Source: CAVTND01 sp963735955
GTDB lineage: Bacteria > Pseudomonadota > Gammaproteobacteria > Burkholderiales > Burkholderiaceae_F
NCBI GenBank assembly: GCA_963735955.1
Contig: CAVTND010000009.1
Span: 124,001-188,000 of the forward strand
DNA length: 64,000 nucleotides
Reading direction: 5' to 3'
Made by a program: the position numbers and the translations under genes. Position 1 is the first letter of the stretch. Each line of letters begins with the position of its first letter. Below, in pieces: positions 1 to 8,126 of this stretch. Under the pieces are notes generated by a model. The model saw nothing but the letters and a program-made list of their open reading frames with translations, was not told the origin of the DNA and searched no databases.

Positions 1-78
1 GGGCGTTCCCGCAGGCGCAAGCAAGGCGTGCGCAATGGCATCCTGGAAGGGGCTCAAACCGGAGGAAGCGCCGCTCAT
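1..78 (-). CDS. bufC: BufC-like DUF2063 protein, N-terminus only
   Basis: Twenty-six codons from an ATG at 78 run off the left edge of the window. The visible residues (MSGASSGLSPFQDAIAHALL, then APAGTP) resemble the N-terminus of DUF2063 proteins, which are the usual partner of DUF692/MNIO enzymes. In the bufferin pathway this partner is thought to deliver the precursor peptide to the MNIO enzyme. It starts 19 bases after the bufB stop, so it should be cotranscribed with bufA and bufB. The assignment rests on the short sequence plus gene order; the rest of the gene is outside the window. Confidence 0.7.
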   Translation of the reverse strand, partial: MSGASSGLSPFQDAIAHALLAPAGTP

Positions 79-97
79 GCGATCAGCACGCTGCGAT

Positions 98-937
98 TCA
101 CGCGGCCAGTAGAGCCGGTTCGGCCAGCACGCCGTGGGCGCGACTGCGCTCGTCCAGCAGTTGCTCGAAATCGGGCACCTTGTCGTCGCGCTCGATCAGC
201 GTCGGGCGCGCGCCGATGCGCGCGATCAAGCGCTCGAATAGCGCCCACACCGCGGGAGCAATCGGCGCGTCATGCGAGTCGACCAGCAATTGAGCGCCGA
301 GTGCCGGATCAGCCGAATGGCCGGCCAGATGGATTTCATCGATCAGCGTCGCTGGAAATGCATCGAGATAAGTTGCAGCGTCGAAGCCGAGATTGCTCGC
401 GCTGACGAAGACATTGTTGACGTCGAGCAGAAGGCCGCAGCCGGTACGGCCGGCCAGCTCGGTCAGGAAATCGATCTCGCTGAACTCGTGGCCATCAATG
501 GTCAAGTAGTGCGACGGATTTTCGATTGCGATGCGGCGCTGCAGCCGATCCTGAGTGCGGCCTATGTTGGACGCGAGGTGCGCCAGCGATTCGCGGGTCC
601 GCGGGAACGGCAGCAGATCAGGGAAATAGGTACCGCGCCAGGCCGACCAGGCCAGATGTTCCGAGACCAGCGCTGGCTCGAAACGCGTGACAAGACGCGC
701 CAGCCGTTCCAGGTGCATCCCATCCAGCTCTGCGGCCGACGCGAGCGACAGGCCGACGCCATGCAGGGACAGGGGATGACGTTCCCGAATCGAGCTGAGC
801 CACGCCAGGCGCGGCCCGCCGTCGATCATGTAGTTTTCCGGATGAACTTCGAACCACAGGCCATCCGCGGAGCAGTCATGTGCCGGCTCGAAATGTTGCG
901 GCTTGAGCCCCAGCCCCGCGGACAGCGTGGTCGTCAT
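98..937 (-). CDS. bufB: MNIO (DUF692) multinuclear non-haem iron enzyme, bufferin-maturing
   Basis: This 279-residue protein shows the DUF692 signature: HGVGLSL at about residues 59-65, EHLAWS at 93-98, then IENPSHYL, LLLDVNNVF and HLAGH, which carry the His/Asp/Asn/Glu ligands of a TIM-barrel iron site. Characterised family members oxidise cysteines of small periplasmic precursors to thiooxazoles that bind copper. The ATG at 937 was chosen because the family homology begins there; the open frame extends upstream only through the bufA region in another frame. It lies 20 bases after bufA and 19 before bufC. The precise product is inferred from family and context. Confidence 0.9.
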   Translation of the reverse strand: MTTTLSAGLGLKPQHFEPAHDCSADGLWFEVHPENYMIDGGPRLAWLSSIRERHPLSLHGVGLSLASAAELDGMHLERLARLVTRFEPALVSEHLAWSAWRGTYFPDLLPFPRTRESLAHLASNIGRTQDRLQRRIAIENPSHYLTIDGHEFSEIDFLTELAGRTGCGLLLDVNNVFVSASNLGFDAATYLDAFPATLIDEIHLAGHSADPALGAQLLVDSHDAPIAPAVWALFERLIARIGARPTLIERDDKVPDFEQLLDERSRAHGVLAEPALLAA

Positions 938-957
938 CGTCAGGCGGGCGCCGGACC

Positions 958-1242
958 CTAGCTCTTGACCGGTGTCAGCGAACCCATTCCCTTCGGAGTC
1001 TTGATGGTCGTGCAGGTGCCCTTGGCCACGTATTTCCAGGAATTGCCCTGGTAGTCGGCCTTTGAGGTGCCGGCACAGGTGGTGCCTGCGCCCGCGGCGC
1101 AGTCGTTCTTGCCGGCCATGGCCACGCCGTAGCACTTGTCCATTTTCTTGTCCATGTCCGGCGTGCCCTTCTCTTGGGCCAGCGCGCTGGCTGAAACGAA
1201 GGCGGACAAGGCTACCGCGATGGCAAGGGATGAGTTCTTCAT
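958..1242 (-). CDS. bufA: Bufferin precursor (DUF2282), four-cysteine secreted protein
   Basis: This 94-residue protein has a Sec signal peptide (hydrophobic core about 5-20, cleavage near ALA-QE at 22) and a mature part of about 72 residues with four cysteines at 37, 48, 56 and 77, in contexts KCYG, NDCAAG, TTCAGT and GTCTT. That is the DUF2282/BufA pattern, whose cysteines are modified by BufB and then sequester copper in the periplasm. A good Shine-Dalgarno (AGGAG) precedes the ATG at 1242. The gene heads the bufABC operon, about 75 bases downstream of a perfect sigma-F-type promoter. Metal specificity is inferred from the family. Confidence 0.9.
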   Translation of the reverse strand: MKNSSLAIAVALSAFVSASALAQEKGTPDMDKKMDKCYGVAMAGKNDCAAGAGTTCAGTSKADYQGNSWKYVAKGTCTTIKTPKGMGSLTPVKS

Positions 1243-1317
1243 TGATCGCTCCTGTTGAGGTTGAGTCAAGCGACCGCCGCCTTGGCGTTCAACGCGGGCC
1301 GACGGTCTGGGCGTAAG

Positions 1318-1343
1318 TTCGATGCCAGTGTCGATCCGGTTAC
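1318..1343 (-). promoter_or_regulatory. Sigma-F (ECF) promoter of bufABC
   Basis: On the minus strand GTAACC (1343-1338) is followed by exactly 16 bases and CGAA (1321-1318). This matches the Caulobacter sigma-F consensus GTAACC-N16-CGAA as I recall it. It points toward bufA with a leader of about 70 bases. Confidence 0.85.
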
Positions 1344-1383
1344 AGGCGCGGGCACAATTCGCGCCTGCCCGGACGTCCTCACT

Positions 1384-1409
1384 GTAACCAATTCGCCGCC
1401 GGCAGCGAA
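1384..1409 (+). promoter_or_regulatory. Sigma-F (ECF) autoregulatory promoter of the sigma/anti-sigma operon
   Basis: On the plus strand GTAACC (1384-1389), a 16-base spacer and CGAA (1406-1409) repeat the same motif found divergently for bufA. It lies directly upstream of the sigma-factor GTG at 1429 and supports that start over the longer open frame, because a longer coding frame would cover the promoter. Confidence 0.85.
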
Positions 1410-1428
1410 TCACTGGAAAGTAGGACGC

Positions 1429-1995
1429 GTGACGCTCCGCGAGACCGCCGAAGACGCACGTGAACAACGGCTGCAGTCCCTGCTGCTGGCGGCGCTCGCC
1501 GGCGACGGGGCGGCATATCACCTGTTCTTGCGCGAGCTGGCGGCGCATCTGCGCGGATTCCTGCGCAGGCGCCTGTCCGGCTGGCCCGATGAAGTCGAGG
1601 ACCTGATGCAGGAAACCCTGATGGCTGTCCACAATCAACGCGCTAGTTACGACTCCGGACAGCCGCTGACGGCCTGGCTGCATGCGATCGCCCGATACAA
1701 GCTGATCGACTGGTTGCGACGCCACGGTAGGCAGGGCGCCCGGAACGATCCACTCGACGAAGAACTCGAGGTGCTGGCGACATCGGACCAGGCCGCGAAC
1801 GAGGCAAGGCGTGACGTCACCAAGTTGCTCGACGCGCTGCCCGATCGGCAACGCCTGCCGATCGTGCACATGAAGCTCGAAGGGCGGTCGGTGCTGGAGA
1901 CCGCGCGGCTGACCGGCATGTCGGAGTCCGCGGTCAAGATCGGCGTGCATCGCGGCATGAAAGCACTCGCGGCGCTGGTCAGGAACGCCCCATGA
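1429..1995 (+). CDS. sigF: ECF sigma-70 factor, SigF-like
   Basis: This 188-residue ECF sigma factor has region 2 at about residues 22-98 (DEVEDLMQETLMAVH at 54-68 is the region 2.2/2.3 core) and a region 4 helix-turn-helix at about 138-182 (SVLETARLTGMSESAVK). The open frame begins at 1255, but I chose GTG 1429: it follows a GGAAAGTAGGA Shine-Dalgarno and sits just after the sigma-F promoter. Its stop overlaps the anti-sigma start (ATGA). The promoter match and the adjacent bufABC indicate that it transcribes both itself and the bufferin operon, as described for the Caulobacter metal-stress sigma F. Confidence 0.9.
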   Translation: MTLRETAEDAREQRLQSLLLAALAGDGAAYHLFLRELAAHLRGFLRRRLSGWPDEVEDLMQETLMAVHNQRASYDSGQPLTAWLHAIARYKLIDWLRRHGRQGARNDPLDEELEVLATSDQAANEARRDVTKLLDALPDRQRLPIVHMKLEGRSVLETARLTGMSESAVKIGVHRGMKALAALVRNAP

Positions 1996-2633
1996 ACACC
2001 GATCGTCTGATTGCCATGCTGGCCACCGGCGAGGGGCGCACCATTCCGTTTCGACCTGAACGACGCCTCGCCGTGGCGGCTGCGGCCGGTGCCCTTTGCG
2101 CAATTCCGGTGATGTTGTTGATGCTTGGGCTCAACCCGGATTTGGCAGCGGCGGCCGGTACGCCGATGTTCTGGGTCAGGTTCGCGTTCGTTGCCGTACT
2201 CGTTGTCGGCGCCGGGTGGTTGGCCGTGCGGCTGGCGCGGCCAGGCGTGCGTCTCGCGCGTACACCGCTTCTGGTCGCCACACCCTTGGTGCTGATCTGG
2301 CTGCTGGCAGCGGTCACGCTCGTAGTAACCGCGCCCAAAGGACGATCGGAGCTGATCTGGGGCGCCACCTGGACGAGTTGTGCCTACAACATTCTTCTGC
2401 TTTCCATCCCCGCCATGGTTGCGGCTCTGTGGACGCTTCGATCCATGACGCCCACGCGGTTACGTCTGGCGGGTGGGGCGGCCGGATTGCTGGCTGGTGC
2501 CGTTGGCGCGCTGGTCTATACGTTGCACTGTCCCGAACTTACGGCACCGTTTCTCGGAATCTGGTACGTCCTCGGTATGCTGGCGGCTGCCCTGTTGGGA
2601 GCCGCCTTGGGGCCGCGCGTTCTGAACTGGTAA
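1992..2633 (+). CDS. nrsF: NrsF-type (DUF1109) membrane anti-sigma factor
   Basis: A 213-residue integral membrane protein with six predicted helices (about 27-48, 61-80, 93-112, 128-148, 158-178, 190-207) after a short cytoplasmic N-terminus. This is the DUF1109 architecture that holds SigF inactive at the membrane. Cys130 (WTSC) and Cys180 (LHCP) lie at the ends of membrane segments and have the spacing expected of the cysteine pair implicated in metal sensing by Caulobacter NrsF. Translation is coupled to the sigma gene through a 4-base ATGA overlap. Function is assigned with good confidence from family plus context. Confidence 0.88.
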   Translation: MNTDRLIAMLATGEGRTIPFRPERRLAVAAAAGALCAIPVMLLMLGLNPDLAAAAGTPMFWVRFAFVAVLVVGAGWLAVRLARPGVRLARTPLLVATPLVLIWLLAAVTLVVTAPKGRSELIWGATWTSCAYNILLLSIPAMVAALWTLRSMTPTRLRLAGGAAGLLAGAVGALVYTLHCPELTAPFLGIWYVLGMLAAALLGAALGPRVLNW

Positions 2634-2695
2634 ATGCGGCGAGCGACCGCGATTTCGGCGTTCTGTATATGGATACAAGAGGAGGCGAAGTCCCC

Positions 2696-3442
2696 ATGAA
2701 GAAGATTGCGCTCGTGACCGGCGCTGGCAGCGGCATTGGCCGCGCGGTCGCGCTTGCGTTTCTCAAGCAGGGCTACGACACGGTGCTGGCCGGCCGACGC
2801 GGTGATGCGCTCGCAGCCACGATGGCACAGGCCACGGAGTCGGCGACGGCGATTCCGGTCGTGACCGATGTCGGCGATCCTGCCTCGGTCGATGCACTGT
2901 TTGCCCAGATCAGGGAGCGCTGCGGTCGGCTCGACGTGGTGTTCAACAACGCCGGGTCCGGCGCGCCACCGCTGCCGCTGGAAGACCTCAGCTTCGCTCA
3001 GTGGAAGGCCGTGGTCGACGTCAATCTGACCGGCGCTTTTCTCTGTACGCAGGGCGCATTCCGGCTGATGAAGTCGCAGTCACCGCGCGGCGGCCGCATC
3101 ATCAACAACGGCTCGATCTCGGCACACGCGCCGCGACCGAACTCGGCACCGTATACGGCGACCAAACATGCGATCACCGGGCTCACCAAGTCATCGGCGC
3201 TCGATGGCCGCGCCTACGACATCGCGGTCGGGCAGATCGATATCGGCAATGCCCGCACTGAAATGACGGCGCGCATGGCGACCGGCGTTCTGCAGCCCCA
3301 CGGGGCGATGGCGATCGAGCCCGTGATGGATGTCGACAATGTGGCCAACGCGGTGCTGCACATGGCCAGTCTGCCGCTCGACGCCAATGTCCTTTTCATG
3401 ACGGTGATGGCGACCAAGATGCCGTTCGTGGGCCGTGGCTAA
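2696..3442 (+). CDS. Short-chain dehydrogenase/reductase
   Basis: This 248-residue classical SDR has a Rossmann fold: TGAGSGIG at residues 8-15 (NAD(P) binding), NNAG at 84-87, and a catalytic set Ser140, Tyr153 and Lys157 (YTATK). The ATG at 2696 follows a strong AGAGGAGG Shine-Dalgarno; the longer open frame upstream only shadows nrsF. It stands alone after the anti-sigma gene (62-base gap). The substrate cannot be read from the sequence. Confidence 0.85.
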   Translation: MKKIALVTGAGSGIGRAVALAFLKQGYDTVLAGRRGDALAATMAQATESATAIPVVTDVGDPASVDALFAQIRERCGRLDVVFNNAGSGAPPLPLEDLSFAQWKAVVDVNLTGAFLCTQGAFRLMKSQSPRGGRIINNGSISAHAPRPNSAPYTATKHAITGLTKSSALDGRAYDIAVGQIDIGNARTEMTARMATGVLQPHGAMAIEPVMDVDNVANAVLHMASLPLDANVLFMTVMATKMPFVGRG

Positions 3443-3472
3443 GGCGCGCACGAAGGTAGACATACGGCTCGC

Positions 3473-3571
3473 GTGAAGCTCGTCGTCGAACCCCTGACGC
3501 CCGCGCGCCGGGTCGACCTGGTCGAGTTGTTTGAGCGACCGGGGGCTTCTGTAGACAGGAAGTCACTTTAG
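3473..3571 (+). pseudogene. Remnant of a GNAT-type acetyltransferase (N-terminal stub)
   Basis: A GTG-initiated frame of 32 codons encodes residues resembling the first strand and helix of GNAT acetyltransferases (VEPLTPARRVDLVELFERPG then ASV), ending at TAG where a full gene would continue with the acetyl-CoA site. It overlaps the last codons of the convergent lipase-like gene. It may be a decayed gene truncated by an old rearrangement; the similarity is short, so confidence is moderate. Confidence 0.45.
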
Positions 3572-5011
3572 GGGCGTAACCGCCGGAGCAGGTTCTTGGC
3601 TGGTCCCGTCGCTCATTCCGCGCGACGTCGACTCTTCCCACGGCAGCCTGCGTGTCAGAAGCACGTTCAGCAGGTTGTCCTGAAAGTTGATGTTTCCGGT
3701 CAACTGGTCGTGTTCCTCGCACAGGAAGAAGAAATACGCGATCGGAAGAAAGCTTTCCTCATGCTGTGGCGCCGTCGGGTCGATGGTCTCGCGCGCCAGC
3801 AACGACGGCTTGGTCACGCGGCCGTCACCGGGCTCGAGCATCGCCCGCTCGAGTACGTCGGCAGACGCCGTGGCGCGCGCGTCGCGGGGTGAAAATACAG
3901 TGCGCGGCCTGGCGCCATCGTCCTCGACCAGGATGCGCGCCGGTGTCAGCGTGCAGTCACCACCGAAAAGTACGTAGCGAATCGGCGTGGCGGGCTCGGG
4001 CGTCGACAGCATCCACGCGAATCGGCGCGCGCGCTCCAGGCGGAACTCGAAGTACCTTTTCAGCGCGCTCAGATGCTCGTCGGCGTCGCCGTGGTGAGAC
4101 GCACGAACTCGCGCCTCGACGGCCGGGTCAAACACATTCCATTGATAGCGCTGCCAGGTCGCCGGGTCGAACAGTTCATCATTCAATGCGTTGCCGGCGG
4201 GGTCAATCAGCCAAGTCGCAAGCGGGTGCGGAAAGAGCTGGTAGCCGCTCGGCATCGTCGCCAACGTTTCCGGGCGCATCCGTTTGAGCCCGATCGGCTC
4301 ACCAGCCAGGTAGGCATGCATCGCGGACACGGCTCCGAAGTTCGGCGTGCCCAGCAGGATCAGCTTGCGCACTCGTTTCGCGCCATACAGCGAAATCAGT
4401 GACGGCATGCCATCGAGCACATCGACCGAGCCGTAGCGCAGGTAGTAGCGCGCGACGAGTCCTCCCATGCTGTGCGCGACGATGTCGACGCGCAATTCCG
4501 GATCGCCGTAGTCCGTGCGGATCGCGTCGATCAGATGGTCGAGCCCTTTGGCCTGTTCGACGTTGTCCTGCCGCCAGTCGTAGGGAAACACGTAGTAGCG
4601 CCGCTCGCCGGCCTTGACCGGGGTGCCCGGCGTCGCGCGTACGTAGCCGCCGAAATTGACCAGCGTATTGACGATCGGACCGTAAAAGCTCTTGCCCAGG
4701 ACGACTTCGGCGAGGTCGAAGGCCTCGAGATTGTCGCGCCTGACCTCGAGGGTCGTCGGGTCGAACCTGAGTTCGAGGTCGCCGTAGTCATCGAACAGCA
4801 CCCGGTTCCACGCGCCCGGCCACACTTCGACGCCGGTCGTGCGATCGCGCAGCTTGGAACCGAACAGCCCGGGGATCACGATGACCGGCGTCTGGTCAGG
4901 CGAAACCGCCGCGACGCGGTACATCCGGGCGAGATCAGGCCGCGGCGGCGTGCTGCAGGCTGCGACGGCACCGATCACCGCCGCCATCAAACCGAGCCAG
5001 GTTCGCGTCAT
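3563..5011 (-). CDS. LCAT-like alpha/beta-hydrolase lipoprotein
   Basis: This 482-residue protein has a lipoprotein signal (AVAAC, lipidated Cys19). An LCAT-type alpha/beta-hydrolase domain follows: VIVIPGLFGSKL at 43-54 (oxyanion region), FPYDWRQ at 142-148, and the nucleophile elbow AHSMGGLVARYY with Ser181. Lecithin:cholesterol acyltransferase and related phospholipases share these motifs. It should be anchored to a membrane facing the periplasm and act on acyl lipids. It lies 148 bases downstream of the TIR gene on the same strand. Substrate unknown; it could be a phospholipase or acyltransferase. Confidence 0.8.
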   Translation of the reverse strand: MTRTWLGLMAAVIGAVAACSTPPRPDLARMYRVAAVSPDQTPVIVIPGLFGSKLRDRTTGVEVWPGAWNRVLFDDYGDLELRFDPTTLEVRRDNLEAFDLAEVVLGKSFYGPIVNTLVNFGGYVRATPGTPVKAGERRYYVFPYDWRQDNVEQAKGLDHLIDAIRTDYGDPELRVDIVAHSMGGLVARYYLRYGSVDVLDGMPSLISLYGAKRVRKLILLGTPNFGAVSAMHAYLAGEPIGLKRMRPETLATMPSGYQLFPHPLATWLIDPAGNALNDELFDPATWQRYQWNVFDPAVEARVRASHHGDADEHLSALKRYFEFRLERARRFAWMLSTPEPATPIRYVLFGGDCTLTPARILVEDDGARPRTVFSPRDARATASADVLERAMLEPGDGRVTKPSLLARETIDPTAPQHEESFLPIAYFFFLCEEHDQLTGNINFQDNLLNVLLTRRLPWEESTSRGMSDGTSQEPAPAVTPLK

Positions 5012-5159
5012 TTAGGACTGATCCACGGGAGCTTGGGTCGGCGGCGCGTAGCCTGGGATTACAGCCGGTCACCGACTCCGGGGAAAGGGAAGATGTGTGC
5101 GGATGTCAGACATCGACCAGGATCGGAAGTGGCCGTGCGCTCCTCGGCCCGGTGACGTC

Positions 5160-6563
5160 TCACTTCCCGGCCGGCGCCGTGAGACTCGCCAGCGACTTTC
5201 GGGTCTGATCGACGATGCGTCCGTCGGCCTTGCGGGCCTTGAATTCCGCCATCAGGGATTCGAGTTCGGCGCGCGCTTCTGCCTTGCGACCGGCATTAAT
5301 CAGCAAGACGGCGCGGCAATAGCGCCACAGCGCACGCTCGTCTTCGCGCACGCTGGCCGACGGGTAAAGCGAGTCGAAATTCGACAGGTGAGCTTCGGGC
5401 GGCAACAGGGCCAGGAACGGTTCGCGATCGTCGACGCTGAACAGGTAAAAGCGGTAGCCGCTGTTCCAGAGTGAACGCCGTTGGCCGTCACTGAGGGCTT
5501 CTCCGCTTAGACGCATGTCGTTGCTGACGACGATCGCATAGGGCACCGTGGCCGCACGAAACAGTGCGGTCGACAGCTGCAAGTTGCGCACGAATTTGCG
5601 ATCGCGGCCACTCGCCACGGCCCGGTCGAAATGCGCGCGCGCTTCGGTGTCGCGATCGCGTACCAGGAATTGCCGGGCCAGCATGGCGTTCGCATACACA
5701 TTGTCAGGATCATCCTGAAGCGCGCGCCGATAGTGTGCTTCGGGATCAACATCGGCGGCGCCGTCGCGTGACCTCAGATAATCGGCCCAGCCCAGGTGCG
5801 CGCGCAGGTCAGCGGCGTGCTGTGCCTTGGCGGTCGAAAGTCCTTCTACCAACGTCGGCTGCACCTGTTTCACGATATCGGTGAATGTCTGCTGGCCGAC
5901 CTGGACGCGGATTTCTCGCAGCCAGCGCATTCCGCATTGCTCGCGTTCCCGGCGCAGATCGTCGCGCGCGGGTGCCTGCACCAGCAGCTCGCCGAGGCGT
6001 TGCCAGGCGGCGGCGTGGGCGCCGCTCGCGCACAACTCGGCCGCCGAACTGATCTCCATTGCCAGGCGCCGGCCTTCGGCCGCGCGTTGCTGGACAAAGT
6101 AGGCAAGAGCCGCTGCCGCCAGCAGGCCGACGATTCCGGCGGCCAGCACCAGTGGCCAGATTCGCCGGCGCGCCCGCATGCTCGCCACGGCCGCCAGGGT
6201 TTCGGCGACGACGTCGCCTTGCGGTTGCAGCAAGGTGACCGCCTTCAGATAGGGCGGCACCGATTCGATCGGAGTCGGCGCGACCACGACCGGCAGCACG
6301 TGGCCACGCGGATGGCGCCAGCGGTTCTGCGCGAGCCCGAGTTCCGCCAGCGCATAGCTGCCGTGCGCGACGGATTCGGGTGCGACCATGAAGATGAAGA
6401 CATCGCACTCTGAAATCGCTTCGCGCAGCTCCGCATTGAAGGTCTGGCCAGGTTCCAGTTCGCTGCGATCCACAAAAGCGCGATGTCCCTCGGCTTCGAG
6501 CGCGAGACGCAGGCGCTCGCACAGGTCGCTGTATTTCGACGAGTAGGAAATGAAGATATCCAT
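5160..6563 (-). CDS. TIR-domain / single transmembrane / repeat-rich C-terminal protein
   Basis: This 467-residue protein (ATG at 6563; an alternative TTG start at 6587 adds eight residues) has an N-terminal TIR domain at about 2-125. It opens with IFISYSS, has DRSELEPGQ in the BB-loop region, and has Glu74 in SYALAELGLA where TIR NADases keep their catalytic glutamate. A transmembrane helix spans about 135-157. The C-terminal 300 residues are helical and TPR-like, for example DPEAHYRRALQDDP and DTEARAHFDRAVASG. Bacterial TIR proteins act in signalling or defence by consuming NAD+. Here a cytoplasmic TIR would be tethered to a probably periplasmic helical-repeat sensor. Function is inferred. 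Confidence 0.82.
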   Translation of the reverse strand: MDIFISYSSKYSDLCERLRLALEAEGHRAFVDRSELEPGQTFNAELREAISECDVFIFMVAPESVAHGSYALAELGLAQNRWRHPRGHVLPVVVAPTPIESVPPYLKAVTLLQPQGDVVAETLAAVASMRARRRIWPLVLAAGIVGLLAAAALAYFVQQRAAEGRRLAMEISSAAELCASGAHAAAWQRLGELLVQAPARDDLRREREQCGMRWLREIRVQVGQQTFTDIVKQVQPTLVEGLSTAKAQHAADLRAHLGWADYLRSRDGAADVDPEAHYRRALQDDPDNVYANAMLARQFLVRDRDTEARAHFDRAVASGRDRKFVRNLQLSTALFRAATVPYAIVVSNDMRLSGEALSDGQRRSLWNSGYRFYLFSVDDREPFLALLPPEAHLSNFDSLYPSASVREDERALWRYCRAVLLINAGRKAEARAELESLMAEFKARKADGRIVDQTRKSLASLTAPAGK

Positions 6564-6718
6564 TGCGGTGTTTCGAAGCAGTTTCAAAATGACTGGCGCG
6601 GGCAGATTACGCTGCCGCAGGCTACCGGTCGCGGCCAGTCGCGCCTTGACCCGAACCGGTTGACGGCAGGCGCGGCGCCGTGCAAGGTTCGACGCTGTCG
6701 CCCGCTCCGGAGCCGGAA

Positions 6719-7243
6719 ATGCGCACCCTGACCGATCAGCTTGCCAACTACGCGGCGTATCACCGTGATCGTCGCAATATTCTTACCCACTTCATCGGCG
6801 TGCCGATGATCGTGTTTGCACTCGAGATCCTGTTGTCGAAGCCCACGCTGTTGATGGCCGGTTGGACCGTGACACCGACCTGGCTCGCGGTGGCGCTGGC
6901 GGCGGTGTTTTACCTGCGCCTGAGCATCGCATACGGTCTGGTGATGACGGCACTTCTGATACTCGGCGCCTGGGCCGCCTTGCATGTGGCGACGCAAGGC
7001 ATTGTGGTATGGCTCGCGGCCGGTATCGGTTTGTTCGTCGTCGGCTGGGCGATCCAGTTTCTCGGGCACCACTATGAAGGGCGCAAGCCGGCCTTTGTCG
7101 ATGACGTAGTCGGCCTGTTGATCGGCCCGCTTTTCATCGTGGTGGAAGCGGCCTTCGCCTTGGGCTTCAGCCGGGAACTGCAGCAGGCGATCGAGGCCCG
7201 CGTCGGCGCCACACGGGACGACGGATCGACCGCTGCTGCGTGA
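6719..7243 (+). CDS. Mpo1-like (DUF962) membrane protein
   Basis: A 174-residue membrane protein of the DUF962 family, to which yeast Mpo1, a 2-hydroxy fatty acid dioxygenase, belongs. It keeps the metal-site signatures NILTHFIGVPM near residue 20 and QFLGHHYEGRKPAF near 117, with about four membrane helices between and after them. The ATG at 6719 was preferred to an upstream start because the family begins there (YAAYHRDRRN). It may act in alpha-oxidation of hydroxy fatty acids, but that has been tested only for distant members. Confidence 0.8.
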   Translation: MRTLTDQLANYAAYHRDRRNILTHFIGVPMIVFALEILLSKPTLLMAGWTVTPTWLAVALAAVFYLRLSIAYGLVMTALLILGAWAALHVATQGIVVWLAAGIGLFVVGWAIQFLGHHYEGRKPAFVDDVVGLLIGPLFIVVEAAFALGFSRELQQAIEARVGATRDDGSTAAA

Positions 7244-7265
7244 CTTCCGCAAGCGATTGCCGCTC

Positions 7266-8126
7266 TCAGATCATCGCGAGCGGGGTACGTCGGGACGGGG
7301 CCGGGAAGCGCTGGTTGATCTGTTCCAGGTCTTCCGCCGTGAGAACCAGCGCGGCCGCGGCGAGGTTGTCGCGCAGATGGGCTGCGCGTCCGGCCTTCGG
7401 GAATCGCGATTACATCGGGCTGGCGCAGTGTCCACGCGAGCGCGACCTGCGCCGCCGACGCATGGTGCCGCGCGCCAATCGAGGCCAGGGTCGTATCGCG
7501 CGCGAGCGCCCCTTGGTCGATCGGGCTGTAGGCCATGGTGGGAATGCGCTGCTGGCGCAGTCGTGGCAGCAGGTCGAATTCGATGCCGCGCGACCGACAC
7601 GGAGTAGTAGACCTGGTTGGCGGCGCACCGGGCGCCGTCGGGAATCGAGAACAGCTCGTCGCATGTCGGCGCGGTCGAAGTTGGACACCCCCCAGTGACG
7701 GATCTTGCCCTCGGCACGCAACTGCTCGAACGCTGCAACAGTTTCGCGCAGCGGATGGCCGCCACGCCAGTGCAGCAGGTAGAGGTCGATCGCAATCAAG
7801 CCGCAGGCGCTTCCGGCTGCGCGCACAGGCCTCGGCGACTCCGCGCCGGCTGGCATTGTGCGGGCTAGACCTTGGTCACGATGAACACCTGCTCGCGGCG
7901 GATCGCACGTCCCGCGATAGCCGCCGCCATGGCCTGTCCGACAATTTCCTCGGCGCCACCGTCGCCGTACATCTCGGCCGTGTCGATCAGCCGATAGCCA
8001 AGATCGAAGGCAGCGCGCACCGCCGACATTTCGTCGACGCGCTGGCCCGAGTCCTCGCCGAGGCGCCAGGTACCGAGTCCGAGGGCAGGAACGAGCCTCG
8101 CCCTCCGGCAGAAAGACAGTGTTCAT
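7266..8126 (-). CDS. Aldo/keto reductase, interrupted by six single-base insertions
   Basis: The pieces read MNTVFLPEG, VPALGLGTWRLGED, LGYRLIDTAEMYGDGGAE, VFIVTKV, IDLYLLHWRGGHPL, WGVSNFD and then a C-terminus ending LAMI. These are the aldo/keto reductase landmarks: Asp and Tyr in DTAEMY, Lys in VTKV, His in LLHW. Shifts fall near 8086, 7866, 7794, 7665, 7593 and 7398, each explained by one extra base. Removing six bases from 861 gives 285 codons, a normal family length (284 residues). The start overlaps the end of the upstream membrane-protein gene (ATGA). Likely intact in the organism; substrate unknown. Confidence 0.8.

Noticed and set aside
28..405. Plus-strand frame over the bufB region
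   Set aside because: It is the complement of bufB, with no family features and Arg-rich composition typical of shadow frames in high-GC DNA.
958..2103. Long minus-strand frame extending bufA upstream through the sigma-factor gene
   Set aside because: The signal peptide and family similarity start at 1242, the Shine-Dalgarno is there, and the upstream part is antisense to the sigma factor and crosses both promoters.
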